Below are positions 53,060-64,000 of a stretch of 64,000 bases of DNA, one piece after another; position 1 is the stretch's first letter, and each line of letters opens with the position of its first letter. Origin of the DNA: Lethocerus indicus. Taxonomy: Eukaryota; Arthropoda; Insecta; Hemiptera; Belostomatidae. Location: NCBI GenBank assembly GCA_019843655.1, contig JACDQD010000104.1, positions 6,634,001-6,698,000 of the forward strand, given 5' to 3'. The position numbers and the translations under genes are program-made. The notes below the pieces were generated by a model. It was not told where the DNA came from, searched no databases, and saw nothing but the letters and a program-made list of their open reading frames with translations.

Positions 53060-54970
53060 AAGAAATGAGTACAGTTAATAAGCCACAAATATGATATTAA
53101 TAGAACAAGCATTTAAAATATTCAATTATTAAATTGATTATACAATAAATATAAAATCAATGTCCAGAGCTTTACATTGAATAGATATTACATATATATT
53201 ACAGTACAGGTAACTCCAGTTTATAGGGGTGACCTCATGCTTCCCACTCAACTAGACAGATGGGAATTTTTTTTATAAGGTTCTACATAACTGTGGAAAG
53301 CCCCATATATACATAAAAATGAAGATTATAAATAGCCTATATATACTCCAGAAGTAAATTACGTACACAAAAAAATGGAATCTCTATCTTTTGCCAATGA
53401 GATTTAAGGTATTTCTCTTTAAATAGTATCAGGCTGTTTGTAGATGTAACATTAATATTATTGAATGGGGAGTCGTCAGTGTTAGTGCCTGACATGGGTT
53501 TGTAGTGGCTAGAGCAGTCCCACTTTGAAGGACATTTATCGTAAATTTAATTTTTTATATGTAATATACATTATTGTAAGCAGTGTTTGTTGACTGTTCT
53601 CATGTGGCAGAGAGCCTGAGAAAGCATTTACCGAGTGCAGGTCGCTTATTTTTAATTTAATTTTTTATATTTAATATACATATTATAATCAGTGTTTGTT
53701 GACTGTTCTCATGTGGCAGAGAGCCTGAGAAAGCACCCACCGGGTACAACAACGACTAGAGTTTGTACTTCAGGGACGAGACTTGATTGTTTGTCAGGAG
53801 ATGGAGTTGACATTGACGAAGGCGTCTCTGTTGTTCTGCCTATGTACTCAATACACAATGACCCAGAGCACTTCCCTCAGCCTCACATATTCAACCCAAA
53901 CCGATTCATGGACAAAGCCAAAGCCTCCAGGCATCCGTATGCCTATTTCCCATTTGGAGCTGGACCACGCTCGTGCCCAGGTAACCTTTCAATTTATTCA
54001 TCCATGTTAGTCTGACGATTTTTATTGAACACTGTTTTAATATCAACAAAGCTCTTATAATAAATTCTTTTATAAAAAAACAGCATAAATTCTGTATTAT
54101 TATGAAACATAAAAAGATATTGTTGTTCTTATCAACAATTAACAGTAAAGTAATCTTAAACCGATAATAATTATCAGAACAAATATTATCAGAAGTAATT
54201 ATAAGCAAAGGGATAGTGTGAAGATTGGAATTACAGAATATATAATTATAATAATAATATATTTTTACAGAACAGTGTTACAGCAATATTACATCTTTTA
54301 GAGCACTTTATTACCCTTAATTTTTTGTGTAAATACGAACAGAATCTTTAAATAAATTCTTGTTCATGTAGTCCTAGAGTATATCTTGTGCAATATTTGT
54401 CTTCTGTCATCTTTAATCGTAGAATATAGGTATGAATCATAGAAGATACAGTAAATGCAGTAGTACAGTAGTAGTAAAATATGTAACAATGGAGAAAAAT
54501 AGTTGTAGTGCCGGTAGTAATAGAGCTATGGGTGAAAACATGACGATGAGACTATTGCAGTGTGAATCTACAGATGGGAAAGGGAAATAGATCACAATTT
54601 TCCTACTGCTCATGATTTTATGAGCATAGTTCGAGGGTTATATATCAGTATCATTATTACAATTATTTGTCTTCATTATTGTACATACCTTGTGCATTCA
54701 GGTTTCAGGTTTGCTTTGAGCATGGTCAAAATGTCGGTGATTACAATTCTATTGAAATACAGGATCGAACCCAAACAGCCGATACCGACAGAAGAGCTCG
54801 AGCTGGACAGGATGAATTCTTTTTTCCATGTCGCCAAAGATGGCCTGTGGGTCAAATTTAAGAAATTGGACCCGGAAGAGTTGCGAATTCAAGAGGAAAG
54901 GGACGCACTATCGGGGGATAGAAATGTCGCTAAAGCGGAGTGTCCATTCGGTGATACATTAGTTTTATGA
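47055..54970 (+). CDS. Cytochrome P450, CYP3 clan (CYP6-like), copy 2 (5' end incomplete)
   Basis: Eight exons: 47,055-47,207; 48,044-48,232; 48,831-48,963; 51,078-51,274; 51,937-52,091; 52,404-52,622; 53,720-53,980; 54,702-54,970. Intron phases 2,2,0,2,1,1,1 equal those of copy 1, and exons of 189, 133 and 219 bases match its length exactly. Motifs: short anchor VVLILVLVMYG, WARRGVP, FPFG, helix-C WKSAR, I-helix FFLDGFETAG, K-helix ESLR, NPNRF in place of PERF, and haem loop FGAGPRSCPG. All residues needed for haem binding and fold are present, so it is probably active as an ER mono-oxygenase. No in-frame ATG precedes the anchor: a stop lies upstream and the exon seems to begin at an acceptor (TATAG/G), so a tiny first exon is missing; the internal ATG would truncate the anchor. 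The C-terminus extends about 40 residues past GLWVKFKK, rich in acidic residues. A tandem duplication precedes exon 7. Confidence 0.93.
49086..49120 (+). mobile_element. Mariner-type terminal inverted repeat, solitary relic
   Basis: TA followed by TTGGGTTGGCAAATAAATAA and then TCGCGGATTT closely matches the terminal inverted repeat of mariner elements of the mellifera/irritans type as I remember it. No opposite end and no transposase were found nearby. It lies in intron 3 of P450 copy 2, directly before a perfect hairpin. Confidence 0.6.
49138..49181. repeat. Perfect 18-bp hairpin palindrome with 8-base loop
   Basis: TATGTATTTATACACATA and its exact complement flank CATATGTG. More ATACACATA-type repeats follow to about 49,222. 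The sequence is AT/GT-rich, so microsatellite slippage in an inverted arrangement is a likely origin. Confidence 0.85.
49856..50080 (+). pseudogene. Possible relic of a transposase helix-turn-helix segment
   Basis: The 74-codon open frame contains IRGKFGAPPVNRTQ and, further on, RLGSGYINN, a spacing that recalls the N-terminal HTH (DUF4817-like) segment of insect transposable-element proteins (KFG.PP..R then ETGS). It has no catalytic domain, lies inside a P450 intron and stops abruptly. Similarity is by memory only and may be accidental. Confidence 0.25.
51453..51545. repeat. (AC)n-(AT)n compound microsatellite
   Basis: About 46 bases of AC repeat run into about 46 bases of AT repeat, in intron 4 of P450 copy 2. 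It is preceded by TTTGCCAAC, a partial match to an inverted mariner end. Confidence 0.95.
53000..53055. repeat. (AT)n microsatellite
   Basis: About 55 bases of uninterrupted AT dinucleotides in intron 6 of P450 copy 2. Confidence 0.95.
53540..53745 (+). repeat. ~109-bp tandem duplication copying a 3' splice site and exon start
   Basis: The sequence around GTGGCAG/AGAGCCTGAGAAAGCA occurs twice, with acceptor AGs ending at 53,610 and 53,719 (109 bases apart). Intron sequence before it (TTTAATTTTTTATAT, AATATACA, CAGTGTTTGTTGACTG) is duplicated as well. The downstream copy leads into the intact exon. The upstream copy codes SLRKH for a few residues, then diverges (TTTACCGAGTGCAG/GTCGC), so it is a decoy acceptor with a possible cryptic micro-exon. 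Confidence 0.85.
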
Positions 54971-55734
54971 TTATTTGTGACACTCATTCCTAAACCGTAT
55001 TTGAAGGGTACAAGTTTTATTTCCTATTCATTCCTAAAAAAATAATGCCCAAGATATTACATGTTTGGCATGTCTCACTCAAATACTAATTTTATGTTTG
55101 TATTTTAATTTGTTTGTCTAGTCCAATTCTGATTTTTTAATTTAAAAAAACAAACAGATTATTCTGTTAATTAATAAGTTCTGATTTAGAGGCACGCAAT
55201 GTAAAACATTGTAAAAGCTTGTAAAACAAGTTCTATTGTGTCTGTACATTTTATGTGAATAACATATTTCAATTTCAGTTTAAACATTGTGATAGTTGTA
55301 GGACCTGATCCTACTATTGTTTGTTTGTAAATATATGTATTAATAAATTATATAAAACAGAAAAATTGTTATATTTATTTGTATAGCCATCCCTGATCAT
55401 TTTTTCCCCACTGATCAATATACTCTAAAAGTGAATTTTTAGTTAAAAAATGTTTTTTTTCTTCTTCTGTGACTTCTATAACATATATAAAAAGATACAA
55501 AGAACTATATAACTATATATAAAACTATAATTGTTATATAACTATAACCAAGAAGATGAAAGAGTAATAACTGTACTAGGGTTTTATATCCATTTATTTA
55601 ATTATAATTTTATTATATACATTTATTATGAAATCACTGTTGGTTTAAAGCTTGTCCTCATTTGAGTTGACTTGAAGGTGCAGTCATTCCCCTGTTCTTC
55701 CCCTATAATTCATGATTAGCTATAAATCATACAC
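54971..55734. other. P450 copy 2 3' UTR and spacer
   Basis: AT-rich. A polyadenylation signal AATAAA occurs at 55,342-55,347, about 370 bases after the stop codon. Beyond it no gene was seen; some repeated TATAAC/TATATAA words occur near 55,480-55,550. Confidence 0.5.
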
Positions 55735-56160
55735 CTAACTTAGAAAATTAATTTGAATTTAAGCTTTTATTGATTATCATGTCTTATTTAATATTATTAG
55801 CTGTTATTACAGCCGTTAATTTTATAAATTACTGAGAGTACACAATTTATCTGTCTGAAAATAAAAACTGTTGCAATGTAAAATATATTGTTTATAAATG
55901 AACGAAGGTTCCCACAAACAGAACATGAATTATAACTAATTCCGGATGGGGTTCCGTAACACTATTGTTACTAAGGTTTTCAGATTTACATCATATAAAA
56001 TAATTGGCATGGAATGCAATTATCAAACAGTAAAACATTTTTACAAATTTAAACATAACACCTTCCTAGATATTTTATGAAATTAAATGAATTCGACTTT
56101 TCCTTCTCGATGCTATAATAGTGCAGTTGCAGTCAGTAGACATGTCACAGTACTGTTATT
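55735..56160 (+). repeat. Left copy of ~430-bp flanking direct repeat
   Basis: This segment matches 62,565-63,003 in the same orientation over its length with scattered substitutions and indels. Shared words include GATTATCATGTCTTATT, ATTACTGAGAGTACACAATT, CTAATTCCGGATGGG and CTCGATGCTATAATAGTGCA. It abuts the satellite array. It may be an end of a larger mobile element or an older duplicated unit. Confidence 0.8.
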
Positions 56161-56208
56161 CAAATATATAAGATGATGATAAATGTACATAATATGAAAT
56201 TGCACAAA

Positions 56209-59200
56209 CCTACTAAACTTCAGAAAACTGAAAATAGAGTAATAACTCTATTAATGAATAATAATTAATGATTTGAATGTTGCAGTAGATTTGTTTTACA
56301 TGTTTATTTTTAATTAAATTCTTATATTCAAATCCAATGAGTATAACAGGGTCTCAGTTCAAGCAATCACCGCTAGGTGTCAGTACCAGTCGGGTATTTT
56401 GATTTTAAACCAGAAAAGGTTTAAAACTATATTTAATTTTTAAATCCATTAATATTAGCTCCTTAGATGATATATTTACATATTATTAAATGTCATAAAC
56501 CTACTAAACTTCAGAAAACTCAAAATAGAGTAATAACTCTATTAATGAATAATAATTAATGATTTGAATGTTGCAGTAGACTTGTTTTACATGTTTATTT
56601 TTAATTAATTCTTATATTCAAATCCAATGAGTATAACAGGGTCTCAGTTCAAGCTTTTACCGCTAGGTGGCAGTACCGGTCGGGTATTTTGATTTTAAAC
56701 CAGAAAAGGTTTAAAACTATATTTAATTTTTAAATCAATTAATAATAGCTCCTTAGATGATATATTTACATATTATTAAATGTCATAAACCTACTAAACT
56801 TCAGAAAACTGAAAATAGAGTAATAACTCTATTAATGAATAATAATTAATGATTTGAATGTTGCAGTAGATTTGTTTTACATGTTTATTTTTAATTAAAT
56901 TCTTATATTCAAATCCAATGAGTATAACAGGGTCTCAGTTCAAGCAATCACCGCTAGGTGTCAGTACCAGTCGGGTATTTTGATTTTAAACCAGAAAAGG
57001 TTTAAAACTATATTTAATTTTTAAATCCATTAATATTAGCTCCTTAGATGATATATTTACATATTATTAAATTTCATAAACCTACTAAACTTCAGAAAAC
57101 TGAAAATAGAGTAATAACTCTATTAATGAATAATAATTAATGATTTGAATGTTGCAGTAGATTTGTTTTACATGTTTATTTTTAATTAAATTCTTATATT
57201 CAAATCCAATGAGTATAACAGGGTCTCAGTTCAAGCAATCACCGCTAGGTGTCAGTACCAGTCGGGTATTTTGATTTTAAACCAGAAAAGGTTTAAAACT
57301 ATATTTAATTTTTTAAACAATTAATATTAGCTCTTTAGATGATATATTTACATATTATTAAATGTCATAAACCTACTAAACTTCAGAAAACTCAAAATAG
57401 AGTAATAACTCTATTAATGAATAATAATTAATGATTTGAATGTTGCAGTAGATTTGTTTTACATGTTTATTTTTAATTAAATTCTTATATTCAAATCCAA
57501 TGAGTATAACAGGGTCTCAGTTCAAGCAATCACCGCTAGGTGTCAGTACCAGTCGGTATTTTGATTTTAAACCAGAAAAGGTTTAAAACTATATTTAATT
57601 TTTAAATCCATTAATATTAGCTCCTTAGATGATATATTTACATATTATTAAATGTCATAAACCTACTAAACTTCAGAAAACTGAAAATAGAGTAATAACT
57701 CTATTAATGAATAATAATTAATGATTTGAATGTTGCAGTAGATTTGTTTTACATGTTTATTTTAATTAAATTCTTATATTCAAATCCAATGAGTATAACA
57801 GGGTCTCAGTTCAAGCAATCACCGCTAGGTGTCAGTACCAGTCGGGTATTTTGATTTTAAACCAGAAAAGGTTTAAAACTATATTTAATTTTTAAATCAA
57901 TTAATATTAGCTCCTTAGATGATATATTTACATATTATTAAATGTCATAAACCTACTAAACTTCAGAAAACTGAAAATAGAGTAATAACTCTATTAATGA
58001 ATAATAATTAATGATTTGAATGTTGCAGTAGATTTGTTTTACATGTTTATTTTTAATTAAATTCTTATATTCAAATCCAATGAGTATAACAGGGTCTCAG
58101 TTCAAGCAATCACCGCTAGGTGTCAGTACCAGTCGGGTATTTTGATTTTAAACCAGAAAAGGTTTAAAACTATATTTAATTTTTAAATCCATTAATATTA
58201 GCTCCTTAGATGATATATTTACATATTATTAAATGTCATAAACCTACTAAACTTCAGAAAACTCAAAATAGAGTAATAACTCTATTAATGAATAATAATT
58301 AATGATTTGAATGTTGCAGTAGACTTGTTTTACATGTTTATTATTAATTAAATTCTTATATTCAAATCCAATGAGTATAACAGGGTCTCAGTTCAAGCAA
58401 TCACCGCTAGGTGTCAGTACCAGTCGGGTATTTTGATTTTAAACCAGAAAAGGTTTAAAACTATATTTAATTTTTAAATCCATTAATATTAGCTCCTTAG
58501 ATGATATATTTACATATTATTAAATGTCATAAACCTACTAAACTTCAGAAAACTCAAAATAGAGTAATAACTCTATTAATGAATAATAATTAATGATTTG
58601 AATGTTGCAGTAGATTTGTTTTACATGTTTATTTTTAAATAAATTCTTATATTCAAATCCAATGAGTATAACAGGGTCTCAGTTCAAGCAATCACCGCTA
58701 GGTGTCAGTACCAGTCGGGTATTTTGATTTTAAACCAGAAAAGGTTTAAAACTATATTTAATTTTTAAATCAATTAATATTAGCTCCTTAGATGATATAT
58801 TTACATATTATTAAATGTCATAAACCTACTAAACTTCAGAAAACTCAAAATAGAGTAATAACTCTATTAATGAATAATAATTAATGATTTGAATGTTGCA
58901 GTAGATTTGTTTTACATGTTTATTTTTAATTAAATTCTTATATTCAAATCCAATGAGTATAACAGGGTCTCAGTTCAAGCAATCACCGCTAGGTGTCAGT
59001 ACCAGTCGGGTATTTTGATTTTAAACCAGAAAAGGTTTAAAACTATATTTAATTTTAAAATTCACTAATATAGCTCCTTAGATGATATATTTACATATTA
59101 TTAAATGTCATAAACCCACTAAACTTCGAAACTGAAAATAGAGTAATAACTCTATTAATGAATAATAATTAATGATTTGAATGTTGCAGTAGATTTGTTT

Positions 59201-61530
59201 TACATGTTTATTTTTAATTAAATTCTTATATTCAAATCCAATGAGTATAACAGGGTCTCAGTTCAAGCCGTACCGCTAGGGTGGCAGTACCGGTCGGTAT
59301 TTTGATTTTAAACCAGAAAAGGTTTAAAACTATATTTAATTTTTAAATCCATTAATATTAGCTCCTTAGATGATATATTTACATATTATTAAATTTCATA
59401 AACCTACTAAACTTCAGAAAACTCAAAATAGAGTAATAACTCTATTAATGAATAATAATTAATGATTTGAATGTTGCAGTAAATTTGTTTTACATGTTTA
59501 TTTTAATTAAATTCTTATATTCAAATCCAATGAGTATAACAGGGTCTCAGTTCAAGCAATCACCGCTAGGTGTCAGTACCAGTCGGGTATTTTGATTTTA
59601 AACCAGAAAAGGTTTAAAACTATATTTAATTTTTAAATCCATTAATATTAGCTCCTTAGATGATATATTTACATATTATTAAATGTCATAAACCTACTAA
59701 ACTTCAGAAAACTCAAAATAGAGTAATAACTCTATTAATGAATAATAATTAATGATTTGAATGTTGCAGTAGATTTGTTTTACATGTTTATTTTTAATTA
59801 AATTCTTATATTCAAATCCAATGAGTATAACAGGGTCTCAGTTCAAGCAATCACCGCTAGGTGTCAGTACCAGTCGGTATTTTGATTTTAAACCAGAAAA
59901 GGTTTAAAACTATATTTAATTTTTAAATCAATTAATATTAGCTCCTTAGATGATATATTTACATATTATTAAATGTCATAAACCTACTAAACTTCAGAAA
60001 ACTCAAAATAGAGTAATAACTCTATTAATGAATAATAATTAATGATTTGAATGTTGCAGTAGATTTGTTTTACATGTTTATTTTTAATTAAATTCTTATA
60101 TTCAAATCCAATGAGTATAACAGGGTCTCAGTTCAAGCAATCACCGCTAGGTGTCAGTACCAGTCAGGTATTTTGATTTTAAACCAGAAAAGGTTTAAAA
60201 CTATATTTAATTTTAAATCCATTAATATTAGCTCCTTAGATGATATATTTACATATTATTAAATGTCATAAACCTACTAAACTTCAGAAAACTCAAAATA
60301 GAGTAATAACTCTATTAATGAATAATAATTAATGATTTGAATGTTGCAGTAGATTTGTTTTACATGTTTATTTTTAATTAAATTCTTATATTCAAATCCA
60401 ATGAGTATAACAGGGTCTCAGTTCAAGCAATCACCGCTAGGTGTCAGTACCAGTCGGGTATTTTGATTTTAAACCAGAAAAGGTTTAAAACTATATTTAA
60501 TTTTAAAGTCCATTAATATTAGCTCCTTAGATGATATATTTACATATTATTAAATGTCATAAACCTACTAAACTTCAGAAAACTCAAAATAGAGTAATAA
60601 CTCTATTAATGAATAATAATTAATGATTTGAATGTTGCAGTAGATTTGTTTTACATGTTTATTTTTAATTAAATTCTTATATTCAAATCCAATGAGTATA
60701 ACAGGGTCTCAGTTCAAGCAATCACCGCTAGGTGTCAGTACCAGTCGGGTATTTTGATTTTAAACCAGAAAAGGTTTAAAACTATATTTAATTTTTAAAT
60801 CCATTAATATTAGCTCCTTAGATGATATATTTACATATTATTAAATGTCATAAACCTACTAAACTTCAGAAAACTCAAAATAGAGTAATAACTCTATTAA
60901 TGAATAATAATTAATGATTTGAATGTTGCAGTAGATTTGTTTTACATGTTTATTTTAATTAAATTCTTATATTCAAATCCAATGAGTATAACAGGGTCTC
61001 AGTTCAAGCAATCACCGCTAGGTGTCAGTACCAGTCGGTATTTTGATTTTAAACCAGAAAAGGTTTAAAACTATATTTAATTTTAAATCCATTAATATTA
61101 GCTCCTTAGATGATATATTTACATATTATTAAATATCATAAACCCACTAACCTCAGAAAACCCAAAATAGAGTAATAACTCTATTAATGAATAATAATTA
61201 ATGATTTGAATGTTGCAGTAGATTTGTTTTACATGTTTATTTTTAATTAAATTCTTATTTTCAAATCCAATGAGTATAACAGGGTCTCAGTTCAAGCAAT
61301 CACCGCTAGGTGTCAGTACCAGTCGGGTATTTTGATTTTAAACCAGAAAAGGTTTAAAACTATATTTAATTTTTAAATCAATTAATATTAGCTCCTTAGA
61401 TGATATATTTACATATTATTAAATGTCATAAACCTACTAAACTTCAGAAAACTGAAAATAGAGTAATAACTCTATTAATGAATAATAATTAATGATTTGA
61501 ATGTTGCAATAGATTTATTTTACTTGTTTG
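56209..61530 (+). repeat. ~290-bp satellite array, about 18 tandem copies
   Basis: The anchor TACTAAACT (or CACTAAACT/CACTAACCT) recurs at 56,211, 56,502, 56,792, 57,083, 57,374, 57,664, 57,954, 58,245, 58,536, 58,827, 59,117, 59,405, 59,695, 59,985, 60,275, 60,566, 60,857, 61,145 and 61,435: spacings 288-291. Copies are nearly identical to the eye. Differences are mostly one-base indels in A/T runs, an AACTG/AACTC change, and two copies (56,660 and 59,273) with a variant GC core. Each monomer is AT-rich with one GC-richer core, ACCGCTAGGTGTCAGTACC. No open frame crosses it. High similarity implies recent amplification or ongoing homogenisation. Array length in an assembly may be collapsed. 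Confidence 0.97.
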
Positions 61531-62400
61531 TAAATAGTAAATGAAGAAAAGCACAAAGATAATAAATGAAACCTTTATATTCATGAATTATTATTGATAG
61601 TAATATAATAATTAATATAAGTATCTAGATTGCTAGATAAGTATCTAGAAAATTGGTTAGTTTTTAGTTTATTGTATAACAATATTAATGGCTGAAATAC
61701 ATTTAATAATATTTCATGGCTGTACCACATAACATGTACCTTTACAATAAAGCAAAATAATGATTTTAACAATGAAAATTAATAAGACTATATCTAATGT
61801 TTAAATCACGTAATATAAGCTAATAAGATGATAAAAATAATATATTATGAAACTGCACAAGCCTACTAAACTTCAGGAAGCTCATAATTGAATAGCAACT
61901 TTATTAATGAAGAATAATTAATAAATTAAAAGTTTAAAATTGATTTGTTTTACATGTTTGGGAGTAGGGTAATGATACAAAACACAAATTAATATAGAAG
62001 CATTTATTTTTATTAATTATTATTGATTGTAATATAATTATGAATGCATGTTTGGTATGGTATATAAAAAATAACTTTGGATAGTTTTTCCTTCATAGTA
62101 TAACAATATTAATGACTGAAATACATTTAAAAATATTTCATGGCTGTACCACATAACATGGACCTTTAACATAGAGCAAAATATTTACTTTAACACAGGT
62201 AATTAATAAAGATATAGTTAATCTTTATATCTATTAATGTTATCTACTAAGATGTTTAAAATTACAAATTATGAAATTGTACTAGCATAATAAGCTACAA
62301 AATACTCAAAATAGAATTTTAAGTTTATTAATGAATAATGATAATTCAATTTAATGTTGAATATACTTTATACATACTATATATAGAATGTACTGCCGTA
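61531..62400 (+). repeat. Diverged long satellite units (~430 bp)
   Basis: After the array come two units with the satellite's outer parts (GCCTACTAAACTTCAG at 61,862; TACTCAAAATAGAATTTTAA at about 62,303) but a different, longer middle. That middle is itself repeated: ACAATATTAATGGCTGAAAT plus TTTCATGGCTGTACCACATA at about 61,680-61,735 and again at about 62,105-62,160. The unit length is therefore about 430 bases. These look like an older or alternative form of the monomer. Confidence 0.75.
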
Positions 62401-62564
62401 GACATATGGTAATTATAATTTATGTTGTAGGATAGTTGATGATAAAATTATACAGGGTTGAGAGCTGAGAAAGTGGCGCAGTAATTAACTACATAATTTC
62501 CTCAATATACTAAGTTCCCTCTTTGTCAGTTACTAGGTTTTACTTTATAATTTGTGATGCTGGA

Positions 62565-63003
62565 CCTAGCTTAGAAGAGAAATTTGAATAAGCTTATATT
62601 GATTATCATGTCTTATTCAATATTATTAGCTGTTATTACAGCCGTTAATTTTATTAATTACTGAGAGTACACAATTTATCTGTGCAAATTTGAAACTATT
62701 GCATTGTAAAATATGTTGTTTATAAATGGTTACTGAGGAACAGAACTTGAATTATCACTAATTCCGGATGGGATCCCATAACACTATTGTTATTAAGGTT
62801 TTCAGATTTACATCATTAAAAATAATCGGTATGGAATGCAATTAATTATCTAACAGTAAAACATTTTTAAAAATGTTAACACCTTCCTAAACATTTTATG
62901 AAACTTTGTCCTCAAATGCCATTTAATCACTCATTCAACTTTTCCTTCTCGATGCTATAATAGTGCAGTTGCAGTCAGTAGGCATGTCTGAGTACTATTA
63001 TTG
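62565..63003 (+). repeat. Right copy of ~430-bp flanking direct repeat
   Basis: Direct-orientation partner of 55,735-56,160, diverged by many small changes, which argues that the duplication is older than the spread of the near-identical satellite copies between them. Confidence 0.8.
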
Positions 63004-64000
63004 CTACACTATTGAACGAATGCTACAAACAATTATGAGATACATGATCTAACTTAAGATAGGAAGAACAGTGATATAATCATCAATTGCACGACTGGAT
63101 GATACTCTGAACTCTTGAGGACATCCAAATGCTTAATATTAAAATGTTTAGCAGCATTATTGCAACATTTTACCCATTTGGACAAACAGAGATATGTTTT
63201 ATTTATTGATCAGCTTTCAAAATATAACTTATGCATAAATGTTTGAGCTACCAGTGATGGATGATGGTGTCCAGTTATAATATTGCAGCAAGGCAATTGC
63301 AGTTTAACCAATTGGAAACCACCATCCCTTCTCCTCAAGATTGTTCCCACCATTTCATTTCATTATAATTTATCTATAAGTAAGAATGAAAGTGATGACA
63401 CCAACTGGCTTACAACTCTTACCTTAGATGATAAGAAAGTGATAGTTACATTTCTATGTCATCTCCCTTCTGTCTACATTCAATGATTTTGGACGCAGCT
63501 TGGCTGTCATGAAAGAATGGTGCCAACGAAAATGTGCAATCTGCAAGAAGAATGCAAGAAAACAGTGCAACGTTTAAAGCAATGTCAGTATATGCCATTG
63601 TCATGTATTACATTTTTTTACTTCTAGTAAAATAGTTTAGAATACCCGTTTTGTGGTCTGCGAGGGGTTGGAATACCGCAGATTTTGTGTGTTTCTGACT
63701 CCTCTCGCCAGTTACGTCTTTTGCTAGACCGGTACTTTATTAATGAATATTGTTAGTGTTTATTATTATTAAATCCAAGTGTTGTGTTTTATTTATGTCT
63801 TATCTCCACCTTAGCAAGGAAGAAAATCATTTGTGAGAATAAAAATGTAACAAGAACTTATTTTGTTATTGAACAAAACAAAACAATTTACATGAAAATG
63901 AGGTAATTATACTAATTTATTTCAAAATATTTCTACAGCCTTGGTTCAATTTTTAATTGTGAAATTTAATTAAAATAATTTTTCAGTGAAATTTTTTCAA
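63004..64000. other. AT-rich terminal sequence, no gene recognised
   Basis: A plus-strand frame at 63,283-63,486 (67 codons) and a neighbouring stretch around 63,500-63,567 with spaced Cys codons (KCAICKKNARKQC) show no complete domain. They might be fragments of a decayed transposon, but I cannot assign them. Confidence 0.4.

Noticed and set aside
56209..61530. CRISPR array interpretation of the tandem repeats
   Set aside because: The whole ~290-bp unit repeats with no unique spacers, and the host is a eukaryote.
63283..63570. Possible decayed transposase with spaced Cys codons
   Set aside because: Only fragments, with a stop between them and no catalytic motif; too weak to name a family.

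Overview
The window looks like nuclear DNA of an insect, probably a hemimetabolous one. The order cannot be fixed from sequence alone; a hemipteran is my best guess. The support is split genes with GT-AG introns, long AT-rich introns, CYP3-clan (CYP6-like) cytochrome P450 genes, many AT and GT microsatellites, a mariner terminal repeat and a satellite array. No prokaryotic, CRISPR or viral features were seen. All gene models were assembled by hand from reading frame, splice consensus, intron phase and family motifs, without transcripts.

Layout. Positions 1-18,290 hold no gene I can recognise: microsatellites, GC-rich patches and blocks resembling conserved regulatory DNA. At 18,291-18,578 (minus) lies one GC-rich exon of an unrecognised, probably single-pass membrane protein. 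From 21,995 to 25,267 (plus) run five exons of a tetraspanin; its first exon with TM1 was not found. PPWD1, a spliceosome-associated WD40/cyclophilin protein, is complete at 26,460-31,701 (plus, 13 exons, 611 aa). A complete P450 gene follows on the minus strand (36,759-33,476, 8 exons, 500 aa). A complete cytosolic 5'-nucleotidase III gene is at 38,195-42,566 (plus, 6 exons, 298 aa). A second P450 is at 47,055-54,970 (plus, 8 exons, about 525 aa, extreme 5' end not found). The last 9 kb is repeat-dominated: about 18 copies of a ~290-bp satellite (56,209-61,530), then diverged longer units, the whole flanked by a ~430-bp direct repeat (55,735-56,160 and 62,565-63,003).

How the parts relate. 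PPWD1 and the nucleotidase are housekeeping genes for RNA processing and nucleotide turnover. The two P450s are paralogues: all seven intron positions and phases agree and three exon lengths are identical, although they lie in opposite orientation with the nucleotidase between them. They probably serve xenobiotic or endogenous oxidation at the ER membrane. CpG density differs sharply: PPWD1, the nucleotidase and the 3' half of the tetraspanin are strongly CpG-depleted, while the P450-1 locus, the 5' half of the tetraspanin and the left 22 kb are not. This is the pattern expected from germline gene-body methylation.

I found no convincing new multi-gene system. The most unusual items are the satellite with a CTCF-like motif in each monomer, the composite repeat that contains it, and a tandem duplication that copies a 3' splice site and exon start inside the second P450.
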